64,000 nt of DNA, taken from NCBI RefSeq assembly GCF_042684365.1, contig NZ_JBHULI010000002.1, forward strand, positions 1 through 64,000, given 5' to 3'. The stretch's first letter is position 1, and each line of letters starts with the position of its first letter. This document shows positions 25,465-33,352 of the stretch, piece by piece. The position numbers and the translations under genes are program-made. The DNA is from Gracilimonas halophila. Its GTDB lineage: Bacteria > Bacteroidota > Rhodothermia > Balneolales > Balneolaceae. The notes under the pieces are model-generated. The model was not told where the DNA came from. It did no database searches and worked only from the letters and a program-made list of their open reading frames with translations.

Positions 25465-27882
25465 ATGATCATGAAGCGAACGATACTTTTTTTACTACTG
25501 GCTTTTATCTCCTTTCAGGCCACGGCTCAACTCCCCACAATTACTGAAAAAACCGAAGGGCTGACTAAAGCCGAAGGTTTTTTCGATTATTATTATGATG
25601 ATGCCAAAGACCAGCTCTGGCTGGAGATCGACAAGCTGGATACGGAATTTATTTACGTGAATTCTCTTGCTGCCGGAATTGGTTCCAATGATATTGGTTT
25701 GGACCGTGGGCAACTCGGCGATACCAGAATAGTGTATTTCGAAAGACGTGGGCCAAAAGTAATGATGGTTCAGCCCAACTATAGTTTTCGGGCAGAAACT
25801 GATAATGAGCTGGAAAAGAAATCAGTACGGGAGGCTTTCGCTTCTTCCATCTTAGCCGGATTTGAAATTGCAGCTGAAAAAGATGACAAAGTACTCATCA
25901 ACCTTACCGATTTTCTTCTGCGTGATGCTCATGGTGTGACATCTACCCTGCAAAGAAGTAATCAAGGATCTTTTAGCTTAGATAAAAACCGCTCTGCTTT
26001 ATATAAGGAAGCTATTATGAACTTCCCTAAAAATACCGAGTTTGAAGCTACACTGACTTTTGCAGGCAATAATCCCGGTGGTTATGTTCGGTCGGTCACT
26101 CCAACTCCGGAAGCTATTACCGTTCGCCAACACCATTCTTTCGTTGAGCTTCCCGATGATGGATATCAAAAAAGAGAATACGATCCCCGTGCCGGATATT
26201 TTGGTATTACCTATCAGGATTATGGTACACCAATTGATGAGCCTTTGGTAAAGCGATTCATCTCCCGTCACCGATTGGAGAAGAAAAACCCCGAAGCCGC
26301 AGTAAGCGAACCGGTAGAGCCGATCATATACTACCTGGATAATGGAACCCCGGAACCGGTTAGAAGCGCCCTTTTAGATGGTGGGCGATGGTGGAATCAG
26401 GCTTTTGAAGCTGCTGGCTACAAAAATGCATTTATTGTGAAGGTACTTCCAGAAGATGCTCACCCGCTGGATGTTCGCTACAATGTAATTCAGTGGATCC
26501 ATCGGTCAACAAGAGGCTGGTCGTACGGTTCCTCTGTTCGCGATCCTCGTACCGGTGAGATCATCAAAGGACATGTATCGCTCGGTTCACTTCGAGTCCG
26601 TCAGGACTTCCTTATTGCAGAAGGGCTGCTTGCTCCCTATGTCAATGGATCCGAAGAAAATACTATGATGCAGGAAATGGCTTTGGCTCGTATCAGACAG
26701 CTTTCAGCTCATGAAATTGGTCATACCATTGGTATAGCCCACAACTTTGCAGCCAGTGTAACCAACGATGCTTCTGTGATGGATTACCCCCACCCTCAAC
26801 CTAAAATTGTGAACGGCGAGATCGACCTTTCCGATCCATATGATGTGGGAATCGGAGAGTGGGATAAAATGGCAGTGGCGTATGGTTATCAGGATTTTCC
26901 GAAAGGAACCGATGAAGAAGCTGCTTTGAATGAGATATTGAATGAAGCTTATGATTCCGGATTGAAGTATATCTCCGATCAGGATGCCCGTCCGCAAAGT
27001 GGTGCTCACCCTGATGCACATTTATGGGAATTTGGGGATGATCCCGTTGCTCAACTTCCCAAAATTATGGAGATTAGAAAAACAGCACTCCAGAATTTTG
27101 GAGAAGCAAATCTGAAACCCGGTCGGCCATTAGCTGAACTCCAAGATGTATTGGTTCCCATTTATCTATTCCATCGCTATCAGGTTGAAGGAACTGTGAA
27201 GTTGATCGGCGGGCTCGATTACACCTACAAGGTAAAGGGCGATAACCAAGCCTATCCTGAGATTGTGGATCGTGACACACAAGAAAAAGCTTTGAATGAG
27301 ATGCTCGCAACCATTTCACCGGAAGCACTGGCTCTGCCGGAAGATCTACTGGAGATCATTCCTCCACGCCCTGCCGGACTTGGCTATTCCCGTGAACTAT
27401 TTAACGGAAACACAGGGCCTGCTTTAGATGCCTTAGGTATAGCGGAGACAGCTGCCGACCTCCCCGTTAGCTTGATACTGAACCCTGACCGTGCCAATCG
27501 TTTAGTGGAATATTCGGCTCGCGAAGGAAATCTTAGTTTGGAAAATGTTATCGACCGGCTCATCAGTGTCTCATGGAATCGAAATATAAATAATGGATAT
27601 TATGGCACCATTCAGCGGGTAGTAAATCATGTAGTGTTAAAGAATATGATCGAGTTGACTGCCTCAAACAGCGCAAACCCTGTTACTAAAGCCATTATGC
27701 ATAAAAAGCTCAAGGACCTTCAGTCTAAGCTTTCTCGCAACAACGATGCAGATAGCCAGTATGGTGCTCATCTGATTGCCCATTACTTTACTAACCCGGA
27801 AGAGTTTGACGTTCCGGATGCTCCGGCAACTCCTCCCGGATCTCCGATAGGAAGTGGTGGCATGTATTATTGTGAATTTTAA
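25465..27882 (+). CDS. Secreted zinc-dependent metalloprotease (DUF4953/DUF5117-type)
   Basis: The product has 805 residues. A signal peptide (MKRTILFLLLAFISFQATAQ, starting at the second ATG, 25471) is followed by a large beta-rich N-terminal region and a catalytic domain. The catalytic domain carries a full metzincin motif: H416, E417, H420, G423 and H426 in HEIGHTIGIAHN. A downstream SVMDYPHPQ fits the Met-turn. The family is common in Bacteroidota and related phyla; substrates are unknown. The C-terminal helical part is typical. A strong hairpin plus T-tract follows, immediately before aat. Confidence 0.87.
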   Translation: MIMKRTILFLLLAFISFQATAQLPTITEKTEGLTKAEGFFDYYYDDAKDQLWLEIDKLDTEFIYVNSLAAGIGSNDIGLDRGQLGDTRIVYFERRGPKVMMVQPNYSFRAETDNELEKKSVREAFASSILAGFEIAAEKDDKVLINLTDFLLRDAHGVTSTLQRSNQGSFSLDKNRSALYKEAIMNFPKNTEFEATLTFAGNNPGGYVRSVTPTPEAITVRQHHSFVELPDDGYQKREYDPRAGYFGITYQDYGTPIDEPLVKRFISRHRLEKKNPEAAVSEPVEPIIYYLDNGTPEPVRSALLDGGRWWNQAFEAAGYKNAFIVKVLPEDAHPLDVRYNVIQWIHRSTRGWSYGSSVRDPRTGEIIKGHVSLGSLRVRQDFLIAEGLLAPYVNGSEENTMMQEMALARIRQLSAHEIGHTIGIAHNFAASVTNDASVMDYPHPQPKIVNGEIDLSDPYDVGIGEWDKMAVAYGYQDFPKGTDEEAALNEILNEAYDSGLKYISDQDARPQSGAHPDAHLWEFGDDPVAQLPKIMEIRKTALQNFGEANLKPGRPLAELQDVLVPIYLFHRYQVEGTVKLIGGLDYTYKVKGDNQAYPEIVDRDTQEKALNEMLATISPEALALPEDLLEIIPPRPAGLGYSRELFNGNTGPALDALGIAETAADLPVSLILNPDRANRLVEYSAREGNLSLENVIDRLISVSWNRNINNGYYGTIQRVVNHVVLKNMIELTASNSANPVTKAIMHKKLKDLQSKLSRNNDADSQYGAHLIAHYFTNPEEFDVPDAPATPPGSPIGSGGMYYCEF

Positions 27883-27901
27883 ATAAAAAACATAGCACTT
27901 T

Positions 27902-27948
27902 GCACACAGCACATCTTTTTGTGCGTGTGCTTCGTGCGAAGTTTTTTT
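27902..27948 (+). terminator. Double hairpin with T7 tract between metalloprotease gene and aat
   Basis: The first inverted repeat is GCACACAGCACA (27902-27913) with TGTGCGTGTGC (27920-27930). A second compact hairpin CTTCG-TG-CGAAG (27930-27941) is followed directly by seven T (27942-27948). This is a good intrinsic terminator for the metalloprotease gene, yet it ends only five bases before the aat start codon. Confidence 0.75.
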
Positions 27949-27952
27949 AACT

Positions 27953-28537
27953 ATGCGCATTCTTCCGCCAGAAAATCTCCTCGAAGCTTATGCTCAGGGA
28001 ATCTTCCCAATGGCAGAAAGTAAGAATGCTAAAGAAGTGGATTGGTACACCGCCCGAAAACGGGGGATTATCCCAATCGGAAAATTTCATACTTCGGATA
28101 ACCTTGCCCGAATTATCCGACAAAAAAGATTCGAAGTAAAAGTAAATCATAACTTCCGGGAAGTAGTGAAGCAGTGCGCTAATCGTGATTCCACCTGGAT
28201 CAACGATCTCATCATTAATTCCTACGATGTGTTAAACCAACATGGAAATGCCTGCAGTGTGGAATGCTATAGAGGTGAGAAATTAGTAGGCGGATTATAT
28301 GGTGTAAAATTAAAGGCCGCCTTTTTCGGGGAGAGTATGTTCAAAAAAGAAAAGTGGGCGGATAAAGTAGCCCTCTGCTACTGCCATGAGATCCTCCAGG
28401 GGAATGAATTCCAGCTTTGGGATACTCAGTTCTACACCCACCACCTTGCTCAATTCGGCTGTATTGAGATCGACGCTATTGAATACGAGCAAATGCTGGA
28501 TAAGGCACTGAAGAAAGATTGTGAATTTAAATTTTAG
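27953..28537 (+). CDS. aat: Leucyl/phenylalanyl-tRNA-protein transferase
   Basis: The product has 194 residues. It opens MRILPPENLLEAYAQGIFPM, the normal N-terminus of Aat, and later has WINDLIINSYDVLNQHGNA, GGLYGVKLKAAFFGESMF and LWDTQFYTHHLAQFG. The enzyme adds Leu or Phe from aminoacyl-tRNA to the N-terminus of proteins, marking them for ClpS-ClpAP under the N-end rule. The start is certain by homology but lies five bases after a terminator-like hairpin, with no room for a Shine-Dalgarno sequence. Confidence 0.92.
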   Translation: MRILPPENLLEAYAQGIFPMAESKNAKEVDWYTARKRGIIPIGKFHTSDNLARIIRQKRFEVKVNHNFREVVKQCANRDSTWINDLIINSYDVLNQHGNACSVECYRGEKLVGGLYGVKLKAAFFGESMFKKEKWADKVALCYCHEILQGNEFQLWDTQFYTHHLAQFGCIEIDAIEYEQMLDKALKKDCEFKF

Positions 28538-28544
28538 TGTTACT

Positions 28545-28595
28545 GTGCGAAGGTGTTACGGTGTTATGGTTGTTACCTTGAGCACACCATCGCAC
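28545..28595. repeat. Intergenic palindromic repeat (copy A)
   Basis: GTGCGAAGGTGT (28545-28556) pairs with ACACCATCGCAC (28584-28595) with one mismatch. The left arm continues as GGTGTTACGGTGTT, which is identical to the arm of the palindrome at 58.93 kb, and the ACACCATCGCAC arm also recurs there. It can serve as a terminator-like structure between aat and the convergent secreted-protein gene. The rest of the 143-base gap holds nothing else recognised. Confidence 0.75.
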
Positions 28596-28680
28596 TGAAA
28601 TACATAAAAAAAGCCACCCCGGAATATAAATCTTAGACTTACCTCCGAAGCAGCTTTTGGGATAGGATACTAATTACACT

Positions 28681-29895
28681 CTAATATTCAGTAATAGTTA
28701 CAGCATTCATGGCAGCTTCCCGGGATATTTGTCCACGGTCGAGTTGTTCGAGTATAGATTTTTTGAGTTGGAAATTGACTTGTGCCGGGACAATGTCCTG
28801 ATGATCTGAAATGTTTGTCGTAACGATCAGGAACTGATCACTTTCCAGCGAGTTTAATGTTCTGCCATAATCAACTAAGTATTGCTTCATTTGATCTTTT
28901 AAAGTCTCGTATTCAGTTTTAAGTGTGGCTTCACGCTTTTCTCTGGCTTCCTGAATTTTTTTGGCTGATTCTTCCGCCTCTTCAGAATCAGCTCTTCCAA
29001 AACTTCTTATTGCTCCGAAAGTAAAGGCCTCAAGCCCGTGCCCGCGATGCATGTCGAGCGTATAATGCACACCAAATCCATCTATACTTACATAAGACAA
29101 AGAATTAGTATTAATCAGATGAAAAGAATCTCCGTCACCTTCCTCAAAAGCCGTCTTCAAAATATTACCCATTACTTCAAGATCTAATCGCTGTTTTTCT
29201 TCTTTATCTTGTTTAGATATTATTAAACGATCAGCAAAATTATCTGATGACAAACTCCCATTTTTAAGCGCCAGCAAATCTTCTGTTTTAGCTGAGACAG
29301 TAATAACGGGGACCTGTTCAACTTCCTCTTCAGCCTTTGACTCTCCGGATATATTAAAAACTCTCAGATGAGGAAGGTTTTCATTTCTCTTTCCATATAC
29401 AATGGTTATATGCTCTCCATTTTTGAGCTGGCCAATGGTTGGGGCATAATCTTTTAGGAAGTCCTTGATCCTATTGATGACCGTTTCTTCAGAAACCTGA
29501 TTATCGCCTGAATTTTCATTCGCGTCGTAATAGAAAGTAATATTTGGTTTCTCTTCATTTTTAACCACAGAAATAGAAGAGATGTTACTTGAAATAAGGT
29601 AGGGAACTTTGAATATGATGCCATATCCGGGAATATAATTTCCTGACACCTGATTAGAACTTCTATTAAATGAGCTGAATGCCAAATTCCCTGACATACT
29701 TCTTACTTGTAATGCGCTGTTAGAACCGGAAGCTGTGTTAGTTTTAGCCTCGATCTTGAACAGCTCATTCAAAATACTTTCCATGATCTTGATATCACGG
29801 TTCATTCGGTTGCTATCAAAATTCTGGGCAAAAGAAAGGGAAGACAGTAAAAGTGTCATCAACCCGATCAGTATTGTGTTTTTTAATGTTTTCAT
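28681..29895 (-). CDS. Secreted protein of unknown function in the ECF sigma operon
   Basis: The product has 404 residues with a signal peptide (TILIGLMTLLLSSLSFAQ). No known domain is recognised. The mature part alternates beta-type stretches (YIPGYGIIFKVPYLIS, GVHYTLDMHRGHGLEAFTFG) with a charged helix rich in Glu and Lys (about 300-330). It is the third gene after an ECF sigma factor and a putative anti-sigma gene, 19 bases behind the latter. By position it may be a regulatory input or an output of that envelope-stress-type circuit. Confidence 0.65.
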   Translation of the reverse strand: MKTLKNTILIGLMTLLLSSLSFAQNFDSNRMNRDIKIMESILNELFKIEAKTNTASGSNSALQVRSMSGNLAFSSFNRSSNQVSGNYIPGYGIIFKVPYLISSNISSISVVKNEEKPNITFYYDANENSGDNQVSEETVINRIKDFLKDYAPTIGQLKNGEHITIVYGKRNENLPHLRVFNISGESKAEEEVEQVPVITVSAKTEDLLALKNGSLSSDNFADRLIISKQDKEEKQRLDLEVMGNILKTAFEEGDGDSFHLINTNSLSYVSIDGFGVHYTLDMHRGHGLEAFTFGAIRSFGRADSEEAEESAKKIQEAREKREATLKTEYETLKDQMKQYLVDYGRTLNSLESDQFLIVTTNISDHQDIVPAQVNFQLKKSILEQLDRGQISREAAMNAVTITEY

Positions 29896-29914
29896 AGTGT
29901 ATTCCTGTATAAGT

Positions 29915-30595
29915 TTAATTTCTGGTGCTTACCGTTTGTATGAGTTCGCCTAAAACCTGATCGGTCTGCCTGAATCGGTCGTAATACGTTTCTTCCATAT
30001 TATAAATGCCAGAGCTAATCATTTGTAAATCTGATTGCCGCTGTTGCTCAATGTAATCTGCAAAGTTAACCAGTGTTTTTTCAATGCGATTTTCTTGCTG
30101 TTGCTGTGCTTGCTGAATCGCATCAGAAATCATGACGGCATTATCTTCTCTGACTTGCTGGAGAAGCATTTCTACCTGCTGTGGAGTAAATCCCTGCTGG
30201 ATAATTTCCTGTTTTTCTCCGAAGGTCAGGTTAAAACCACCATTATCCACAGATATATTCATTTTGGTAAAAGCTCCCACCACCACAAATAGGATCAGAA
30301 CCGAGGCCATAGCAAAACCTGCACGAGCAAATCCATTAGTAGGTATCCAGCTTTCGATCAGCTCATTCCACCAATCCTGAAAGCCGGATTTATTAGGTTC
30401 TACCATCACTAGTTGTTCGGCAGGATCTTGCACCGGAAGATGTTGAAGCATACTTCTAACATCTCCGAGTTCGTCCAGTTCTTTCTGCAACTCCGGATCT
30501 TGGGATAAAAATATTTCTAATTCTTTTCGTTGATCTTGCTCCAGTTCACCATATAGATAGTCCATGAAGAGCGATCGGGCGGTTTCTTTATTCAT
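29915..30595 (-). CDS. Putative membrane-anchored anti-sigma factor
   Basis: From the ATG at 30595 the protein has 226 residues. The N-terminal about 45 residues (FMDYLYGELEQDQRKELEIF) match the helical start of anti-sigma proteins (DYLDGEL-type), without the zinc Cys/His set. One transmembrane segment follows (AGFAMASVLILFVVVGAF, about 91-108), then a Gln-rich periplasmic coiled region. AGAGG-like sequence lies nine bases upstream of the ATG. It overlaps the end of the ECF sigma gene by eight bases, the normal arrangement for a sigma/anti-sigma pair. Confidence 0.78.
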   Translation of the reverse strand: MNKETARSLFMDYLYGELEQDQRKELEIFLSQDPELQKELDELGDVRSMLQHLPVQDPAEQLVMVEPNKSGFQDWWNELIESWIPTNGFARAGFAMASVLILFVVVGAFTKMNISVDNGGFNLTFGEKQEIIQQGFTPQQVEMLLQQVREDNAVMISDAIQQAQQQQENRIEKTLVNFADYIEQQRQSDLQMISSGIYNMEETYYDRFRQTDQVLGELIQTVSTRN

Positions 30596-31184
30596 AATCA
30601 AACACCTCTTTGTTGATATTCCAGGAGTCGAACGTCTTTTTGAGGGCGCTCAACCCGTAATACAATCTTGACTTTACTGTGTTTTCGGGTTCATCTAAAA
30701 TTTCGGCTATTTCCCTAAAGGTCAGGCCTTCGTATTCTTTCATGATCACCACCACGCGTTGGTCTACCGGCAATTGAAGTAGTGCTTTGTGAAGCAGCAC
30801 CAACCCTTCATTTCTTAATACAGAGCCATCAGCAGGGGTAGCATTTTCTGTTTGCGGAGCAACTTTGAGCGCTTCATAGGAAGTCGCTCGTTTTCGCCCC
30901 GCTCGTTTCAATTCATCCATGCACAAATTATTGGCAATGGTATAGATCCATGAACCGAATTTGTTTACATCCTCCAGCGTATCCAGTTTTTGGTACGCTT
31001 TGATGAAGGTTTTCTGGGTGATCTCGGCAGCGTCATCACTGCTTGCAAAAAACCGGTACGCAAAGTGATGGATTCGATTCTGCCATCGTGTTACCAGCTT
31101 GTTAAAAGCCCGGTGATTTCCACCACGAAAATCTTGTACCAGTTGTGCGTCTTCCATGTTGTCGTTTCGAGATCCCGAGTTCAT
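30588..31184 (-). CDS. ECF-type RNA polymerase sigma factor
   Basis: From the ATG at 31184 the protein has 198 residues. Sigma region 2 shows FNKLVTRWQNRIHHFAYRFF, AAEITQKTFIKAYQKLDTLE and FGSWIYTIANNLCMDELKR. Region 4 has LPVDQRVVVIMKEYEGLTFR followed by EIAEILDEPENTVKSRLYYG. The longer frame back to 31319 is rejected because it translates intergenic repeat DNA; 31157 is another possible start. It overlaps the anti-sigma gene and probably controls this three-gene operon, though no cognate promoter could be recognised. Confidence 0.88.
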   Translation of the reverse strand: MNSGSRNDNMEDAQLVQDFRGGNHRAFNKLVTRWQNRIHHFAYRFFASSDDAAEITQKTFIKAYQKLDTLEDVNKFGSWIYTIANNLCMDELKRAGRKRATSYEALKVAPQTENATPADGSVLRNEGLVLLHKALLQLPVDQRVVVIMKEYEGLTFREIAEILDEPENTVKSRLYYGLSALKKTFDSWNINKEVFDYE

Positions 31185-31230
31185 TCTGAGAGTAAGACGA
31201 GGAAAGGTCAATAATAGTTTTAAAAGAAAT

Positions 31231-31265
31231 GAAAGGTGAGAGTTGAAAGTTGATAAAGTGATGGT
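31231..31265 (+). repeat. Imperfect inverted repeat, left arm
   Basis: GAAAGGTGAGAGTTGAAAG followed by TTGATAAAGTGATGG. The reverse complement of this sequence recurs at 31850-31880 with few changes. The two arms flank a single membrane-protein gene and are about 590 bases apart. The arm lies upstream of the ECF sigma gene. Confidence 0.7.
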
Positions 31266-31302
31266 GGTTTGGTAATCTATTTTGTACTGATTAATTTTTG
31301 AT

Positions 31303-31689
31303 ATGCCATTACTATACAAAAGAAATCATCATTTAGAACGGCTTGACAAAATTCTGAATTACGGGATTGATGATGCTGTTCCTGCCCCTTTTTATTTTGT
31401 CCCTGACAGTGTCGGCTCCATAGGCATCCTTGTTGCTATAGTTTCTACACCTGTTATTTTGTGGTCTCTTTTTAGATTAAAGAGATATGGCTGGCTCCTT
31501 TCCTTTTTTCTATTCATTATGCTGCCATACATTGCCACCTATTATTTTATCCCGAATTCCTCCTGGAATTTTGTATTTGTGATCATTCCACTGGCATTCC
31601 TCTCCGTCTATTATTTTATCCTTCGTTTGACCATCCCAAACTGGAAAGAGCCGATTTTTATAAATAAACCGGGCTCTGATTTTGAATAA
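31303..31689 (+). CDS. Small membrane protein of unknown function
   Basis: The product has 128 residues. A polar N-terminus (LLYKRNHHLERLDKILNYGI) is followed by three hydrophobic helices (about 40-56, 62-80 and 85-107) and a short tail. I do not recognise a family. The gene is divergent from the ECF sigma gene and enclosed by a pair of inverted repeats, and no partner is adjacent. Confidence 0.55.
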   Translation: MPLLYKRNHHLERLDKILNYGIDDAVPAPFYFVPDSVGSIGILVAIVSTPVILWSLFRLKRYGWLLSFFLFIMLPYIATYYFIPNSSWNFVFVIIPLAFLSVYYFILRLTIPNWKEPIFINKPGSDFE

Positions 31690-31758
31690 AAAAAATTTCT
31701 AGCACGTAAACTCTACGAAGGCCTCGCATCATACTTATTATTAAGTTCAAAGATTGAT

Positions 31759-31784
31759 CGTGCCGACGCAAAGCGTCACGCACG
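31759..31784. repeat. Short hairpin in the gap upstream of ffh
   Basis: CGTGCCGACGC and GCGTCACGCACG form a stem with AAA in the loop and one small bulge, inside the 285-base gap 31690-31974. No T-tract follows, so it is not an obvious terminator. The rest of the gap holds the inverted-repeat arm at 31850 and presumably the ffh promoter. Confidence 0.5.
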
Positions 31785-31849
31785 AGGAAAAATCCGGAGA
31801 GTTGATCAAGAATATTAATTAGACTGTGCCCACTTCATCACCCCTCACT

Positions 31850-31880
31850 TCCATCACTCTTTCAACTCTCAACTTTCAAT
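31850..31880 (-). repeat. Imperfect inverted repeat, right arm
   Basis: CCATCACTCTTTCAACTCTC followed by AACTTTCAAT, which is the inverse of the arm at 31231. The shared core reads GAGAGTTGAAAG on the other strand, followed in both copies by GTGATGG. Confidence 0.7.
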
Positions 31881-31974
31881 AAAAAATAATTATCCACAAA
31901 GCTGTTGATAAGCCTGAAAAGATGCCGTATTTTTACAGGCTCTGTAATTGGCGGAGAAAAACTGATTTAATTCC

Positions 31975-33315
31975 ATGTTTGAAGATTTATCCTCAAAATT
32001 AGACAAAGCGTTTCAATCCCTTAAGGGGGAAGCTCGCATCACGGATGTGAATATAGCGGAGACTGTCCGTGAAATTCGCCGTGCATTGCTGGATGCTGAC
32101 GTTAATTATGAGGTTGCCCGCCAATTCACAGAAGATATTAAAGAGCAAGTGCTAGGCTCCGACGTACTCACCAGTGTTAACCCCGGCCAACAGTTCACAA
32201 AAATTGTGCACGATAAGCTGGTTGAAACATTCGGTGGCGAACGGGTCGATATCACACAAGCTCACACCCCTCCTACAGTAATTCTTATAGCCGGACTTCA
32301 GGGTTCGGGTAAAACTACCTTCGTTGGTAAATTAGCCCGACACTTAAAGCAGGAGCATAAAAGGAATCCTCTTCTTGCTGCCGCCGATGTTTATCGCCCT
32401 GCCGCTGTTGACCAGCTTAAGACACTCGCATCTCAAATTGATGTTCCGGTGTATTCCATCGAACAGAAAGATGCCGTTCGCGTTGCCAAAGAAGCTGTTT
32501 CCATGGCTAAAAGTTTGGCACTCGACACGGTTATTATTGATACTGCGGGTCGTTTACATGTAGATGAGGATATGATGAATGAGGTTGCGGAAATTAAGAA
32601 GGCCGTAAATCCTCATGAGATCCTGTTTGTAGTCGATTCCATGACCGGACAGGATGCTGTAAATACAGCCAAAGAATTCAACGATCGTATCGATTTCGAC
32701 GGTGTGGTTTTAACCAAACTGGATGGTGACACCCGCGGTGGTGCTTCCCTTTCCATTAAAACCGTTGTAAATAAACCCATCAAATTTGTGAGTACCGGCG
32801 AGAAGCTGGATGCTCTGTCTCCTTTTTATCCCGACCGAATGGCCCAGCGTATTTTGGGCATGGGAGATGTGGTTTCGTTTGTTGAAAAAGCTCAAAAGGA
32901 ATTTGACGAGAAAGAAGCTGAAAAACTTCAAAAGAAAATTAAGTCGGATAGTTTCGACCTAAACGACTTTCTCGAACAAATTCAGAAGATCAAGAAAATG
33001 GGAGACTTTTCTGATCTTGTTTCTATGATACCCGGCGCCAGCAAAGCATTGGATAATAACGAGATCGATGATGATGCATTCAAACCGATTGAAGCTATAA
33101 TCTTATCAATGACGCCGGAGGAGCGTCAGAATCCCGAGCTATTGAATGGAAGCCGAAGACGGCGAATAGCACAAGGTTCTGGCACCAAAGTTCATGAGAT
33201 CAATCAACTCATGAAGCAGTTCGATCAAATGAAAAAAATGATGAAGACCATGTCGAAAATGGGTAAAGCCGGACGTGCTCTTCAAGGACTGAAAAATCTG
33301 CCTATCGGCCGATAA
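31975..33315 (+). CDS. ffh: Signal recognition particle protein Ffh (SRP54)
   Basis: The product has 446 residues. An N-terminal four-helix bundle is followed by the GTPase domain with G1 AGLQGSGKTTFVGKLARHL (about 106-124), DTAGRLHVDE and TKLDGDTRGG, and a methionine-rich M domain (about 300-446; MKQFDQMKKMMKTMSKMGKA). It binds signal sequences at the ribosome and 4.5S RNA and delivers nascent chains to FtsY. It heads the cluster ffh-rpsP-rimM-trmD-rplS. The SRP RNA gene is not seen in the window. Confidence 0.96.
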   Translation: MFEDLSSKLDKAFQSLKGEARITDVNIAETVREIRRALLDADVNYEVARQFTEDIKEQVLGSDVLTSVNPGQQFTKIVHDKLVETFGGERVDITQAHTPPTVILIAGLQGSGKTTFVGKLARHLKQEHKRNPLLAAADVYRPAAVDQLKTLASQIDVPVYSIEQKDAVRVAKEAVSMAKSLALDTVIIDTAGRLHVDEDMMNEVAEIKKAVNPHEILFVVDSMTGQDAVNTAKEFNDRIDFDGVVLTKLDGDTRGGASLSIKTVVNKPIKFVSTGEKLDALSPFYPDRMAQRILGMGDVVSFVEKAQKEFDEKEAEKLQKKIKSDSFDLNDFLEQIQKIKKMGDFSDLVSMIPGASKALDNNEIDDDAFKPIEAIILSMTPEERQNPELLNGSRRRRIAQGSGTKVHEINQLMKQFDQMKKMMKTMSKMGKAGRALQGLKNLPIGR

Positions 33316-33352
33316 GAACTTATAATTTAAACACACATATTGGAGAACATCA

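Noticed and set aside
31185..31319. Upstream extension of the ECF sigma protein
   Set aside because: It translates the inverted-repeat DNA and adds residues unlike any sigma factor.
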